From positions 2,823,105 to 2,887,104 of the forward strand of contig NZ_ABIZ01000001.1 of assembly GCF_000172155.1 (NCBI RefSeq): a DNA stretch of 64,000 bases, given 5' to 3'. Below the pieces are notes generated by a model that was not told the DNA's origin, ran no database searches, and was given only the letters and a program-made list of their open reading frames with translations. Of the stretch, positions 1 through 7,978 are shown one piece after another. The DNA comes from Verrucomicrobium spinosum DSM 4136 = JCM 18804. Lineage in GTDB: Bacteria; Verrucomicrobiota; Verrucomicrobiia; Verrucomicrobiales; Verrucomicrobiaceae. The position numbers were made by a program, and so were the translations under genes. The stretch's first letter is position 1, and the number at the start of each line of letters is the position of its first letter.

Positions 1-1
1 T

Positions 2-232
2 GGCGATACCTGGAAACTGATTGATTGGTCGGCCATAACCTTTGCGGATGGGTCACAAGAAGCCTTTGTCATTGGGTCAAGCTTTGACTCAGTCCTAGTA
101 GGGAGCGGCTACTCCTGGGACCTCACCAAGCTTTATGCTGACGGGACGATTACCGTTGTGCCGGAGCCTGGCCGCATGATGCTGGTGCTGGTGGGCTTCT
201 GCTTCATGCTGGCACGCAGAAGGAGGAAGTAG
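2..232 (+). CDS. C-terminal end of a PEP-CTERM sorting-signal protein (5' end outside window)
   Basis: An open frame runs in from the window edge and stops at a TAG at 230-232. Its last residues carry the PEP-CTERM hallmark: V-P-E-P-G, then a short hydrophobic stretch (MMLVLVGFCFMLA), then a basic tail RRRRK. Proteins with this signal are secreted and processed by an exosortase-type enzyme in Gram-negative bacteria that make exopolysaccharide. The visible part upstream is rich in G, S, T, W and D, as is usual for the beta-rich passenger parts of these proteins. The function of the passenger is unknown. Confidence 0.75.
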   Translation, partial: GDTWKLIDWSAITFADGSQEAFVIGSSFDSVLVGSGYSWDLTKLYADGTITVVPEPGRMMLVLVGFCFMLARRRRK

Positions 233-254
233 CGGACGGTTCAACTCGACTCAA

Positions 255-2774
255 TCACTCCCGCGTGATCGTCTCGTCCAGATTCAATAAGAGCTGGCAC
301 AGGGCGGTCCACGCGGCGTGTTCGATTTCAGGAAGGCTCTTGTCGCGTGGGGACTCTCCCACGGCCAGCAGTTTTGCGGCATCTGCAGGGGTTTCCTGAA
401 ACTGCGTGCGCAGGTAGTCCAGTCGTCCCAGTAGGATGTCAAACTCCTCCGCTGTCGGCGCTCGCGCGGTTGCCCACTGGAAGGCGAGGCCTAGTTTGAC
501 GCGGTCGTCAGGAGGTGCCGGGGCCTGGAGTACCCTCTGCGCCATGGCCCGGGCGGCCTCTACGTAGGTGATGTCGTTCAGAGTGGTTAGAGCATGCAGG
601 GGCGTGTTGGTCCGGAGAGATCTCACATCACAGGTCTGCCTCGCGGCATTGTCGAAGAACATCGTAGGTCCGACGATGCGCCGCCAGAAGATATAGAGAC
701 TGCGCCGGTAGAGGGCATCGCCATGATCCTGCTTGTAGCTGATCTTGCCAAATGTGGCCTCCTCCCAGATGCCCTCTGGCTGGTAAGGGCGAACTGGCGG
801 ACCTCCCTGGGTTTCAGTGAGCAGCCCGGCCGCAAAGAGGGCCTGATCGCGGATCATCCAGGAGGGGAGCCGATGCCGTGAGGCGCGGGCCAGGAGGCGG
901 TTCTCGGGATCCCGCTCCTGCAACTCCGGCGTGACGCGGGAGGACTGCCGGTAGGTGCGGCTCATCACGATCTGTTTGCAGAGTGCCTTCACATCCCAGC
1001 CCGATTCGATGAAATCGACGGCCAGCCAGTCCAGCAACTCCGGGTGGGAGGGCTTGGCTCCCTGAACGCCAAAGTCCTCTGTGGACTTCACCAGGCCCAC
1101 GCCGAAGAAGCTCTGCCAGAAACGGTTCACTGTGACCCGGGCGGTGAGGGGATGGTCTGGGGAGACGAGCCATTTTGCCAGATCCAGCCGGGTGGGGCCG
1201 GTGCCTCCGGAGGTGAGCAGAGCAGGGAGGATGGCGGGGGTGCCCGCCTGGACCTGGTCGGTGGGTTTATCGTACGCGCCTTTTGCCAGGATGGAGGTCT
1301 GCCGGGGCTGCGCCAGCGTGTCCATGATCATCACCTTGGTCACGCCATTGGCGGCGGCGGTCCGTTCCCGGTTCGCGGAAAGGAGCTTCTCCAGTGCCTT
1401 CACATACTCCGGATCGGAGCCTTCATTTTTGAAGTGAGCCACCGCTTCGAGCAGGCCGTCCACGCCGCGTTTGACCGGGGGCACCTTCGCCAGCGTGGCG
1501 GGAAGATTCCCGGGCAGCTTGGCGGCATCGGTCTCGAGAAGCGGTGCGCCTTCAGCCCGGGGGAATTTCCTGAGCTCATGGGCCTCCACCTCCGCCGCAA
1601 CGGCAGAGACCCGAGCCTCCGCCTTCTTCACCCGTTCCAGCTCGGCGGGGGTGGACATGTCCATAGCTGGCGCGGCCTTGCCACCGCGGATCGCTCCATC
1701 CTCGGAGGTCTGATTGAAGAAGTCGTAGAGTGCGTAGTACTCCCGCTGGGTGAGGGGATCGAACTTGTGGTCGTGGCATTTCGCGCAGGCCAGAGTCAGC
1801 CCCAGCCAGACAGTGGCTGTAGTGTCCACGCGATCCATCACATTCTCCACCCGGGTCTCCTCTGGGATGCGGCCGCCTTCGCCATTCATCATATGATTCC
1901 GGTGGAACCCGGTGGCCAGCTTCTGCTCCGGGCTGGCCCCAGGCAACAAATCGCCCGCCATCTGCCAGACGGTGAACTGGTCGTACGGCATGTTGGCATT
2001 GAAGGCCTGCACCACCCAGTCCCTCCAGGGCCACATGGTGCGTTCGGGATCGCCCTGATAGCCATTGCTGTCCGCATACCGTGCCGCATCCATCCAGTCC
2101 CAGGCCATGCGCTCGCCAAACCGGGGCGACTTCAGCAGACGGTCCACCACACGCTCATAAGCTTGGGGGGAGGCGTTGGCGAGGTAGGCGGTCAATTCCT
2201 CTGTTGTGGGAGGCAGACCCGTGAGATCCAGCGTCACCCGGCGAATCAGGGTCTCCCTGCTGGCTTGAGTGCTGAGGGCAAGGTTCTCTCGTTTCAGTCG
2301 GTCGATGACGAAGGCATCAATGGTGTTTCCATAGGTAATGTCGGGGGGCAGCACAGGGACGGTAGCCTTCACGGGCTTCACAAAGGCCCAGTGCTTGCCC
2401 CAGGGGGCACCTTCCTCCACCCAGCGCTTCAGCAGGTCCTTCTGGGCCGTGGTGAGCTTCCGATTGCTCTTGGGCGTGGGCATGACCTCCTCAGGATCGT
2501 TGGAAAAGATCCGCTGGATCGCGGTGCTCTGACTGCTGTCGCCAGGGCGGATCGCAATGTGCCCATCCACCAGGGCCTTGGCGGCGGCTTCCTCGTCCAG
2601 TCGCAGGCCTCCCTTACGCTCTGCCTTGTCCGGCCCGTGGCAGTGGTAGCAGTTCTCCGAGAGGATTGGCTGGATGTCCCGGTTGAAGTCCAGGGGTGCC
2701 GCCGCCCACGATGAGGCGGCCGCGCAGAGCAGGGCTGGAATCAGGACGGGGTGGGGCTTGCGGAATCCAGGCAT
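255..2774 (-). CDS. DUF1549/DUF1553 planctomycete-type cytochrome protein
   Basis: 839 residues. A signal peptide (about residues 1-25) is followed by a PSCyt1-type cytochrome c domain with the heme motif CYHCH at residues 42-46, a DUF1549 domain (about 150-355, containing a second CAKCH motif) and a C-terminal DUF1553 domain (about 545-800, with TARVTVNRFW). This architecture is typical of Planctomycetes and Verrucomicrobia, where large paralogous sets are found; the enzymatic role is not established, but an extracytoplasmic redox function is usually inferred. Such genes are often followed by a DUF1501 gene; none is present here, so this copy stands alone. The ATG at 2774 gives a complete signal peptide. 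Confidence 0.93.
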   Translation of the reverse strand: MPGFRKPHPVLIPALLCAAASSWAAAPLDFNRDIQPILSENCYHCHGPDKAERKGGLRLDEEAAAKALVDGHIAIRPGDSSQSTAIQRIFSNDPEEVMPTPKSNRKLTTAQKDLLKRWVEEGAPWGKHWAFVKPVKATVPVLPPDITYGNTIDAFVIDRLKRENLALSTQASRETLIRRVTLDLTGLPPTTEELTAYLANASPQAYERVVDRLLKSPRFGERMAWDWMDAARYADSNGYQGDPERTMWPWRDWVVQAFNANMPYDQFTVWQMAGDLLPGASPEQKLATGFHRNHMMNGEGGRIPEETRVENVMDRVDTTATVWLGLTLACAKCHDHKFDPLTQREYYALYDFFNQTSEDGAIRGGKAAPAMDMSTPAELERVKKAEARVSAVAAEVEAHELRKFPRAEGAPLLETDAAKLPGNLPATLAKVPPVKRGVDGLLEAVAHFKNEGSDPEYVKALEKLLSANRERTAAANGVTKVMIMDTLAQPRQTSILAKGAYDKPTDQVQAGTPAILPALLTSGGTGPTRLDLAKWLVSPDHPLTARVTVNRFWQSFFGVGLVKSTEDFGVQGAKPSHPELLDWLAVDFIESGWDVKALCKQIVMSRTYRQSSRVTPELQERDPENRLLARASRHRLPSWMIRDQALFAAGLLTETQGGPPVRPYQPEGIWEEATFGKISYKQDHGDALYRRSLYIFWRRIVGPTMFFDNAARQTCDVRSLRTNTPLHALTTLNDITYVEAARAMAQRVLQAPAPPDDRVKLGLAFQWATARAPTAEEFDILLGRLDYLRTQFQETPADAAKLLAVGESPRDKSLPEIEHAAWTALCQLLLNLDETITRE

Positions 2775-2929
2775 AGTGAAGATGTCGGAAGCGTGCGGCG
2801 CTGGGGGCCAGCATGATGAGGAGCAACGGGATGTGGAAGGGTATTGTTGCGTGGGCTCCCAGGGAACTCCATGCCTGCCATGACCGGATTGCTGGAAAAT
2901 GTCGTCAGCTGAGCTAGGGTAGGGACTCT

Positions 2930-3829
2930 GTGAGCCCGTCCGTCCCCGATCTTCCCATCGCCCTGCCTCCCGTCGAGGATGCGGCAGGGGTGCGACAGAT
3001 CGTGGTGACTAGAGAGGTGTGGGAGGCCAAGACCCGACAGCATCGGGCCCGGGTCGCAGATCACGCTGAGGCTTTTGTCCAGCGGCGGAGCCAAAATGCG
3101 AAACACCCGGTGTGGGACTTCCTCTTCACCTACTACAGCTTCTCGCCGAACAAGCTCATGACCTGGGTGCCTGGATTTGCAGGTGGGTGTGTGTCTGCGG
3201 AGGGAGCCGAGACCGTGACTTGGGATGCTCCGCCGATGCCAGCCCGCGTGCAGCGCGAGGCCCGGTGGGTGGCTCAGCTCTGCCAGAACATCACGTCCCG
3301 CCCCGCCAGGTTTGCCTGCCATGGTCTGCACGAGTGGGCCATGGTGTACAAGCAGAGCGCTGAACAGGTGCGCCACTCGGGGTATGACCTCCGATTGTCA
3401 TCCGAGGAACTGGCGGCCTTTGTCGAAAGCCAGACGGTGTGTTGCACCCATTTCGACGCCTACCGTTTTTACACGCCGGAAGCCCGGCCGCTCAACACCT
3501 TCAATCCTACCTTCGAAACGCGGCAGGAAATGGAGCAGGGGGGCTGCCTCCATGCGAACATGGATCTCTATAAATGGGCCTACAAGCTCTGGCCTTGGAT
3601 CGGCAGCGATCTGGTGGCCGATGCCTTTGAGGTGGCGCTCATGGGCCGGGCCATGGACATGCGAGCCAGTCCTTATCAGTTGGCTGATCTGGGCTTCGAA
3701 CCTATCCGGATCGAAACCGAATCCGGTCGCGCTGATTATCGCGCCGCTCAGCAGAATCTTGCCAATGCCGCCCAGGCCGTCCGGTCGAAATTGGGCATGG
3801 CTGCCCAGGCACTTGCTGATTTGACCTAA
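2930..3829 (+). CDS. conserved protein of the family annotated as 3-methyladenine DNA glycosylase
   Basis: 299 residues from a GTG start. I recognise conserved blocks of a family found in Actinobacteria and Verrucomicrobia: KHPVWDFLFTYYSF near the N-terminus, CHGLHEWAMVYKQ in the middle, CTHFDAYRFYTPEARPLN, then CLHANMDLYKWAYKL. Databases usually name it 3-methyladenine DNA glycosylase, but it does not resemble the AlkA, Tag or AAG enzymes and I see no helix-hairpin-helix motif, so that name is weakly founded. The many conserved His, Cys and Asp residues would suit a metal-dependent enzyme. It is transcribed divergently from the DUF1549/1553 gene. Confidence 0.8.
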   Translation: MSPSVPDLPIALPPVEDAAGVRQIVVTREVWEAKTRQHRARVADHAEAFVQRRSQNAKHPVWDFLFTYYSFSPNKLMTWVPGFAGGCVSAEGAETVTWDAPPMPARVQREARWVAQLCQNITSRPARFACHGLHEWAMVYKQSAEQVRHSGYDLRLSSEELAAFVESQTVCCTHFDAYRFYTPEARPLNTFNPTFETRQEMEQGGCLHANMDLYKWAYKLWPWIGSDLVADAFEVALMGRAMDMRASPYQLADLGFEPIRIETESGRADYRAAQQNLANAAQAVRSKLGMAAQALADLT

Positions 3830-4555
3830 GCGGAATTAACTTCGTTCTTCTAAGAAGTTGACATGTCTAATTTATTAAGTTACCTTGAATATAAAGCTAA
3901 TATTTTTACTTTTTCAGTAGCGTAAGAGCGCTGAGGTTATTCACAAATAGCCTGTTAATGAGTTCAAATTTCAGACGGTTGAGCGGGTGGAAAAAGATTT
4001 AGACAGTCCTTCCGCTTGGTTAGATTGTGAATTTATGATGCACTATTTGTGCGTGTTAAAATAGGTTAAACCTATGATTTAGAGAGAAATAAATCTCTTA
4101 AACATGTAAAAACAATGATAAACAGGGCTGTGATCCTTTGCTCTGGGCGGACGGCAGCTTGGGGAGAAAGTTGCTCACATTGAGGCCGGGGATGTGTGAG
4201 CATGTGTTTGCACATAAAGTGCGTGTTAAGTCGTGTGAGGAATAAGTGAGGAACCTCTGGGAACTTCTGTGAACGACTTATTATTCACAGCCTCAATGCA
4301 CTTGGTCAGGGAAACGCTAGGGAGGGGAAGGCATCTCCTAATGGGTGTTTTTACAAAATGGGCGTGAAAATGAATTGACCCTTTGCCCTCGCCTTGAGCG
4401 GCTGGGTGGCGAGGGTTCCTTGAGAGTTTGCAGGGGCTGGGCAGACGGAACCGGTGGCCTCGAGTCCTTGCTTCCTTCTTGACCCCGCCCCCTTTTCTCT
4501 TATCCCTGTCATCCCCCTTTCTTCTCGTCCCTTACCCCTAGTCCCTCTCGCTCAC
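3830..4555. other. gene-free AT-rich spacer with inverted repeats and two DnaA-box-like sites
   Basis: No plausible gene lies between the stop at 3829 and the purB start. The first part (about 3835-4135) is clearly more AT-rich than the surroundings. It contains a near-perfect palindrome at 4061-4075 (ataggtt/aacctat), a hairpin aacttc/gaagtt at 3838-3859, two TTATTCACA sites at 3937-3945 and 4281-4289 that resemble DnaA boxes, and an 11-bp direct repeat gtgcgtgttaa at 4049-4059 and 4219-4229. From about 4475 the sequence becomes a C/T-rich leader to purB. See the separate entry for 4178-4298. Confidence 0.6.
4178..4298. other. nested inverted repeats: candidate structured RNA or cruciform element
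   Basis: An outer perfect 9-bp inverted repeat pairs 4178-4186 (cattgaggc) with 4290-4298 (gcctcaatg). Immediately inside its right arm is a 14-nt arm pair, 4234-4247 with 4276-4289, matching at 12 of 14 positions. A small hairpin (atgtg/cacat, 4202-4215) lies in the left interior, giving the outline of a three-way junction. The right arm of the long stem ends in the TTATTCACA site. I could not match this to RNase P RNA, tmRNA, SRP RNA or a known riboswitch. It could equally be a DNA element such as a replication or partition site. Confidence 0.4.
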
Positions 4556-5983
4556 ATGTCCGACGCCATCCCGAATGTCCTTGCCGAACGCTACGCTTCC
4601 TCCTCGATGTGCGCCATCTGGTCGGGAGAGGGGAAAGTGCGGCTCGAGCGTGAACTCTGGATCGCCGTGATGAAGGCCCAGCGGGACTTGGGCATTCTGG
4701 TTCCCGACGGCGTGATTGAGAGCTACGAGCGGGTGAAGGACCAGGTGAACCTGGACTCCATCATGCAGCGTGAGCGGGTGACCCGCCACGACGTGAAAGC
4801 TCGCATTGAAGAGTTCTGCGACCTTGCCGGTCACGAGCATATCCACAAGGGCATGACCAGCCGCGACCTCACGGAGAACGTGGAGCAGCTTCAGGTCTTC
4901 CGCAGTCTGCAGGTAGTGCAGCGCAAGAGCGTGGCCGCTCTCGTCAAGCTGGCCGCCCGCGCCAAAGAGACCCGGGACATCCCGCTGACGGCTCGCACCC
5001 ATAACGTTGCCGCCCAGGTCACCACGGTGGGCAAGCGCATCGCCATGTTCGGTGAGGAGATGCTCGGTGCCTACCATCAGCTTCAGAGCGTGCTGGGCAG
5101 CTACCCCGCCCGCGGCTTGAAAGGGGCCGTCGGTACTCGTTTGGACCAGATCAGTCTTTTTGAAGGGGACGCCGTCAAGGCCCGGGCGCTGGATGAGAAG
5201 GTGGTGGCCTACCTCGGCCTGCCGCTGGCCTTCGGTGCCGTGGGACAAGTTTATCCTCGCAGTCTCGATCTTCGCGTCGTGAGTTCCCTGGTGGATCTCG
5301 CCAGCGGTCCTGCCGACTTTGCCCGTACTTTGCGCCTGATGGCCGGGCAGGAACTGGCCAGTGAAGGCTTTGCCAAGGGGCAGGTCGGCTCCTCAGCGAT
5401 GCCGCACAAGATGAACAGCCGCTCCTGCGAGCGGGTGAATGGTCTGCATGTGGTACTAAAGGGCTACCTGACCATGGCCTCCGGCCTGGCGGGCGACCAG
5501 TGGAATGAGGGAGACGTCTCCTGTTCCGTGGTGCGTCGCGTCATGCTGCCCGATGCCTTTCTGGCCATGGACGGTCTGCTGGAGACCTTCCTCACTATCC
5601 TGAACCAGATGGAAGTGTTCGAGGCCGTAGTGGCCACCGAGCTCCAGCGCTATCTGCCCTTCCTCCTCACCACCACTGTCCTCATGGAGGCGGTCAAATC
5701 TGGCGCGGGTCGTGAAGGTGCCCATGAGGCGATCAAGGAGCATGCTGTGGCAGTGGCCAAGGATCTCCGCACTGGCAAGGTCCGGGCCAATGATCTCTTT
5801 GATCGTCTCGCCGCCGATGCCCGTCTGGGGCTCACGCCGGCGCAGTTCGAGGTGGTCTTTGAGCAGGGACGTGCCAACTCTGGCGACGCTGGCGCTCAGG
5901 TGGACGAGTTCGCTGCCCGGGTGGATGCCGTGGCTGCGAACTGCCCGGAAGGTGCTGCATATGAACCGGGTGCCATCCTCTAA
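4556..5983 (+). CDS. purB: adenylosuccinate lyase
   Basis: 475 residues. The enzyme cleaves SAICAR to AICAR and adenylosuccinate to AMP in purine synthesis, releasing fumarate. It carries the fumarase/aspartase superfamily signature GSSAMPHKMN around residues 278-287 (with the mobile-loop serine), the T-S-R-D segment of GMTSRDLTENVEQ, and the ARTHN histidine segment. The frame stays open upstream to a GTG at 4454, but the ATG at 4556 starts the recognisable family sequence and follows a C/T-rich leader that would encode an implausible Pro/Leu-rich extension. There is no Shine-Dalgarno sequence. The gene appears monocistronic. Confidence 0.93.
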   Translation: MSDAIPNVLAERYASSSMCAIWSGEGKVRLERELWIAVMKAQRDLGILVPDGVIESYERVKDQVNLDSIMQRERVTRHDVKARIEEFCDLAGHEHIHKGMTSRDLTENVEQLQVFRSLQVVQRKSVAALVKLAARAKETRDIPLTARTHNVAAQVTTVGKRIAMFGEEMLGAYHQLQSVLGSYPARGLKGAVGTRLDQISLFEGDAVKARALDEKVVAYLGLPLAFGAVGQVYPRSLDLRVVSSLVDLASGPADFARTLRLMAGQELASEGFAKGQVGSSAMPHKMNSRSCERVNGLHVVLKGYLTMASGLAGDQWNEGDVSCSVVRRVMLPDAFLAMDGLLETFLTILNQMEVFEAVVATELQRYLPFLLTTTVLMEAVKSGAGREGAHEAIKEHAVAVAKDLRTGKVRANDLFDRLAADARLGLTPAQFEVVFEQGRANSGDAGAQVDEFAARVDAVAANCPEGAAYEPGAIL

Positions 5984-6114
5984 GGGTCCGTCGAGCAATA
6001 TCTCTTTCGGCTAATTGAGAGTTTTTGGTTTTCAGTTGTCTTCCAAACGGGCAAAATAGCGGGCTCAATCCACGCAGCCCGCTGGCTCGACATCTGAAAT
6101 CAGTTCCTTCTTAC

Positions 6115-6792
6115 ATGAAATTCGTCGCTATTTTCATCACGCTCGTCCTCTTCGGGGGCATGGGTTATCTCATGATGGATGCCCGGAACCAAGCCAAAGG
6201 GGTGACCAATGAGCTGGAGTTGATTCGTCGTCAGCAGGCTGCAGCTCAGGCTGAGCGGGCCGCCGAGCAACAGGCTGGCGCGGCCCCCGCCACGGACCAG
6301 ATCCCGGGTGCCACTGGCAAAGGCAAACGTCCGGCCCCGACTCCGGAGCAGCTGGCTGCCGCCGCTCGTGAGAGCGAAGCCCTCGTGCAGGGTGCCTCCA
6401 CCAGCATCCCTACGATGCCCGCTGGCAGCTCACTCGGTACAGAGGCCCCCAGTGCCCCAGGTTTGGGTACGGTTCCCGGTGCCGCCCCGGCACCGGTGGC
6501 CCCGTTGCCACCGACCCCGCGTCAACGTCAGGTGATGTCCGCCCCGGCCATCGCCAAGGTGAGCGAGGTTCAGGTCGAGTCCGGCTTTGTGATCATCAGT
6601 TCCGGCTCCGGCCGCAAGATCGAAAAAGGCATGCCGTTCGCGATCCGTCGAGGTGACGCCATCGTCGGCAGGGTGAAGATTACTCTCGTGGAAGAGGGGA
6701 ACGCGGTGGCGGACATCGTGCGGGAAAGCGTCCCGGTGGGGGTGACCCTCCAGCAGGGGGATGACGTCATTCAGGATCTGCCTCCTCTTTGA
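6115..6792 (+). CDS. membrane-anchored protein with coiled-coil/Pro-Ala linker, function unknown
   Basis: 225 residues. The N-terminus MKFVAIFITLVLFGGMGYLMM is a single membrane segment or uncleaved signal. A short charged, Gln/Ala-rich coiled-coil-like stretch follows (about 25-55), then a low-complexity Pro/Ala/Gly linker (about 55-145), then a compact C-terminal domain (about 150-222) with SGFVIISSGSGRKIEKGMPF and DAIVGRVKITLVEEGNAVADIV. That last domain resembles the small beta-rich repeats of surface-associated proteins, as in MreC or FlgT-like C-termini, but I cannot assign it. A role at the periplasmic face of the inner membrane is inferred. The ATG at 6115 is chosen because the hydrophobic segment begins there. 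Confidence 0.75.
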   Translation: MKFVAIFITLVLFGGMGYLMMDARNQAKGVTNELELIRRQQAAAQAERAAEQQAGAAPATDQIPGATGKGKRPAPTPEQLAAAARESEALVQGASTSIPTMPAGSSLGTEAPSAPGLGTVPGAAPAPVAPLPPTPRQRQVMSAPAIAKVSEVQVESGFVIISSGSGRKIEKGMPFAIRRGDAIVGRVKITLVEEGNAVADIVRESVPVGVTLQQGDDVIQDLPPL

Positions 6793-6846
6793 TCTTCTCC
6801 CATAAAAAAGAGATCGTTTTTGTCTCCCCCAGTCTGATTCCGGCAA

Positions 6847-7584
6847 ATGGCAAAGCAGCGGCTTGATCACCTCCTGGTGGCACGTGGACTTTGTGCTTCC
6901 CGGGAGCAGGGGAAGCGTCTCATCCTCGCTGGCGATGTGCTCGTGAACGATGTGCCGGTTACGAAGGCGGGCCAGCTCGTGCCAGAGGATTCCGTCATTC
7001 GCGTCAAGGTGCCGCCCAAGTATGTCAGTCGGGGGGGATTCAAGATGGAAGGGGCCCTCGCCGCTTTCGGCGTTTCGCCTGAGGGGAAGGTATGCTTTGA
7101 TGTGGGGGCTTCCACGGGAGGCTTTACCGATTGCCTTCTCCAGCATGGTGCGGTCAAGATTTTCGCGTTTGACGTCGGGACCAATCAGCTGGTCTGGAAG
7201 CTCCGCAGCGATCCTCGAGTGGTCTCGCGGGAGAACTACAACGTCCGCCATCTGAAGGCTGAGGATGTGGGCGAGGAGGTGGACCTCATTGTCGCCGACG
7301 TCTCTTTCATCTCCCTCACGCTCGTCCTGTCCCCTGCGTTTCAGGTGTTGAAGGTGGGTGGAGAGGCCCTGGTGCTGATCAAGCCCCAGTTCGAGCTGAG
7401 TCGGGAGGAGATCGGCCGTGGCGGGATCGTTCGCGAAAAAGAGCTTCACGAGAAGGCCTGCCTGAAGATTGAGACCTTTGTGAAATGCCAGCCCGGCTGG
7501 GTCTGGAAGGGCCTCACTGATTCCCCGATTCAAGGCACCGATGGAAACCGCGAGTTCCTGGCCTGGATAGGAAAGGTGGCTTGA
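6847..7584 (+). CDS. tlyA: TlyA family rRNA 2'-O-methyltransferase (S4 + FtsJ domains)
   Basis: 245 residues. An N-terminal S4 RNA-binding domain (about 1-62, RLDHLLVARGLCASREQGKR) precedes an FtsJ-like Rossmann methyltransferase (about 63-245) with the SAM motif FDVGASTGGFTDCLL, the acidic motif LIVADVSFISL and the lysine block VLIKPQFEL. TlyA proteins, first named hemolysin A, methylate ribose 2'-OH of cytidines in 16S and 23S rRNA in mycobacteria and affect capreomycin sensitivity. The length matches the family. The gene follows the preceding membrane protein by 54 bp and may be co-transcribed with it. Confidence 0.92.
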   Translation: MAKQRLDHLLVARGLCASREQGKRLILAGDVLVNDVPVTKAGQLVPEDSVIRVKVPPKYVSRGGFKMEGALAAFGVSPEGKVCFDVGASTGGFTDCLLQHGAVKIFAFDVGTNQLVWKLRSDPRVVSRENYNVRHLKAEDVGEEVDLIVADVSFISLTLVLSPAFQVLKVGGEALVLIKPQFELSREEIGRGGIVREKELHEKACLKIETFVKCQPGWVWKGLTDSPIQGTDGNREFLAWIGKVA

Positions 7585-7643
7585 ATTGGGAGCTGTCGGC
7601 AAGCCTGGACAGCCGCCTCCTTCACGGGCACCGATTCAGAGAC

Positions 7644-7910
7644 ATGAACGTGTCTGAGTTTATTTCCAAGGTGGCTCCGCACATTGGGAGCGGACAATGG
7701 CGGCAACAGCACCCCGGTGCGACTCAGCTTGCGAGCGGGGCTGGAAAGCTGGCCTCACTGGCCACCGGTGTGGGTATGCTGCGAAGCGGTGCGGCGCAGA
7801 GGGGCTGGAAGCGGTGGGGGCTTTTCGTTCTCGGAGGCGTTCTGCTCTACCGCATGCTGGCTGGCAAAAAAGAAGAACAGAAAGACGAGGCTTGGTTCAG
7901 AAGGAGGTAG
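7644..7910 (+). CDS. small membrane protein, unknown
   Basis: 88 residues from ATG 7644. The N-terminal part is soluble and Gly/Ala-rich. One hydrophobic segment (GLFVLGGVLLYRMLAG, about residues 61-76) precedes a charged tail KKEEQKDEAWFRRR. It begins 59 bp after tlyA on the same strand and probably belongs to that transcript. I recognise no family. Confidence 0.55.
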   Translation: MNVSEFISKVAPHIGSGQWRQQHPGATQLASGAGKLASLATGVGMLRSGAAQRGWKRWGLFVLGGVLLYRMLAGKKEEQKDEAWFRRR

Positions 7911-7978
7911 GGATTGTGAATTCTGCGGTGAGTTGGCTCATGCCTGTGGATCCGGCGGGATCGATGGACGGGGACGGC

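Noticed and set aside
1044-2714. Long open frames opposite real genes (for example 1044-2714 +, 6430-7602 -, 39672-40850 +, 54340-55575 +, 62491-63702 -)
   Set aside because: They mirror well-identified genes, show His/Gly/Leu-rich shadow composition and no family motifs; high GC keeps antisense frames open.
2930-3829. A proven 3-methyladenine DNA glycosylase function
   Set aside because: The family name is a database label; no known glycosylase fold motif is visible, so only family membership is reported.
4178-4298. tmRNA, RNase P RNA, SRP RNA or a known riboswitch
   Set aside because: I could not find the conserved cores of any of these; only generic stems are visible.
3830-4450. Main chromosomal origin oriC
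   Set aside because: Only two DnaA-box-like sites and no dnaA, dnaN, gidA or par genes nearby. Kept as a lower-ranked observation only.
4454-4555. N-terminal extension of PurB from the upstream GTG
   Set aside because: The extension is Pro/Leu/Ser-rich, encoded by the C/T-rich leader, and the family start is at 4556.
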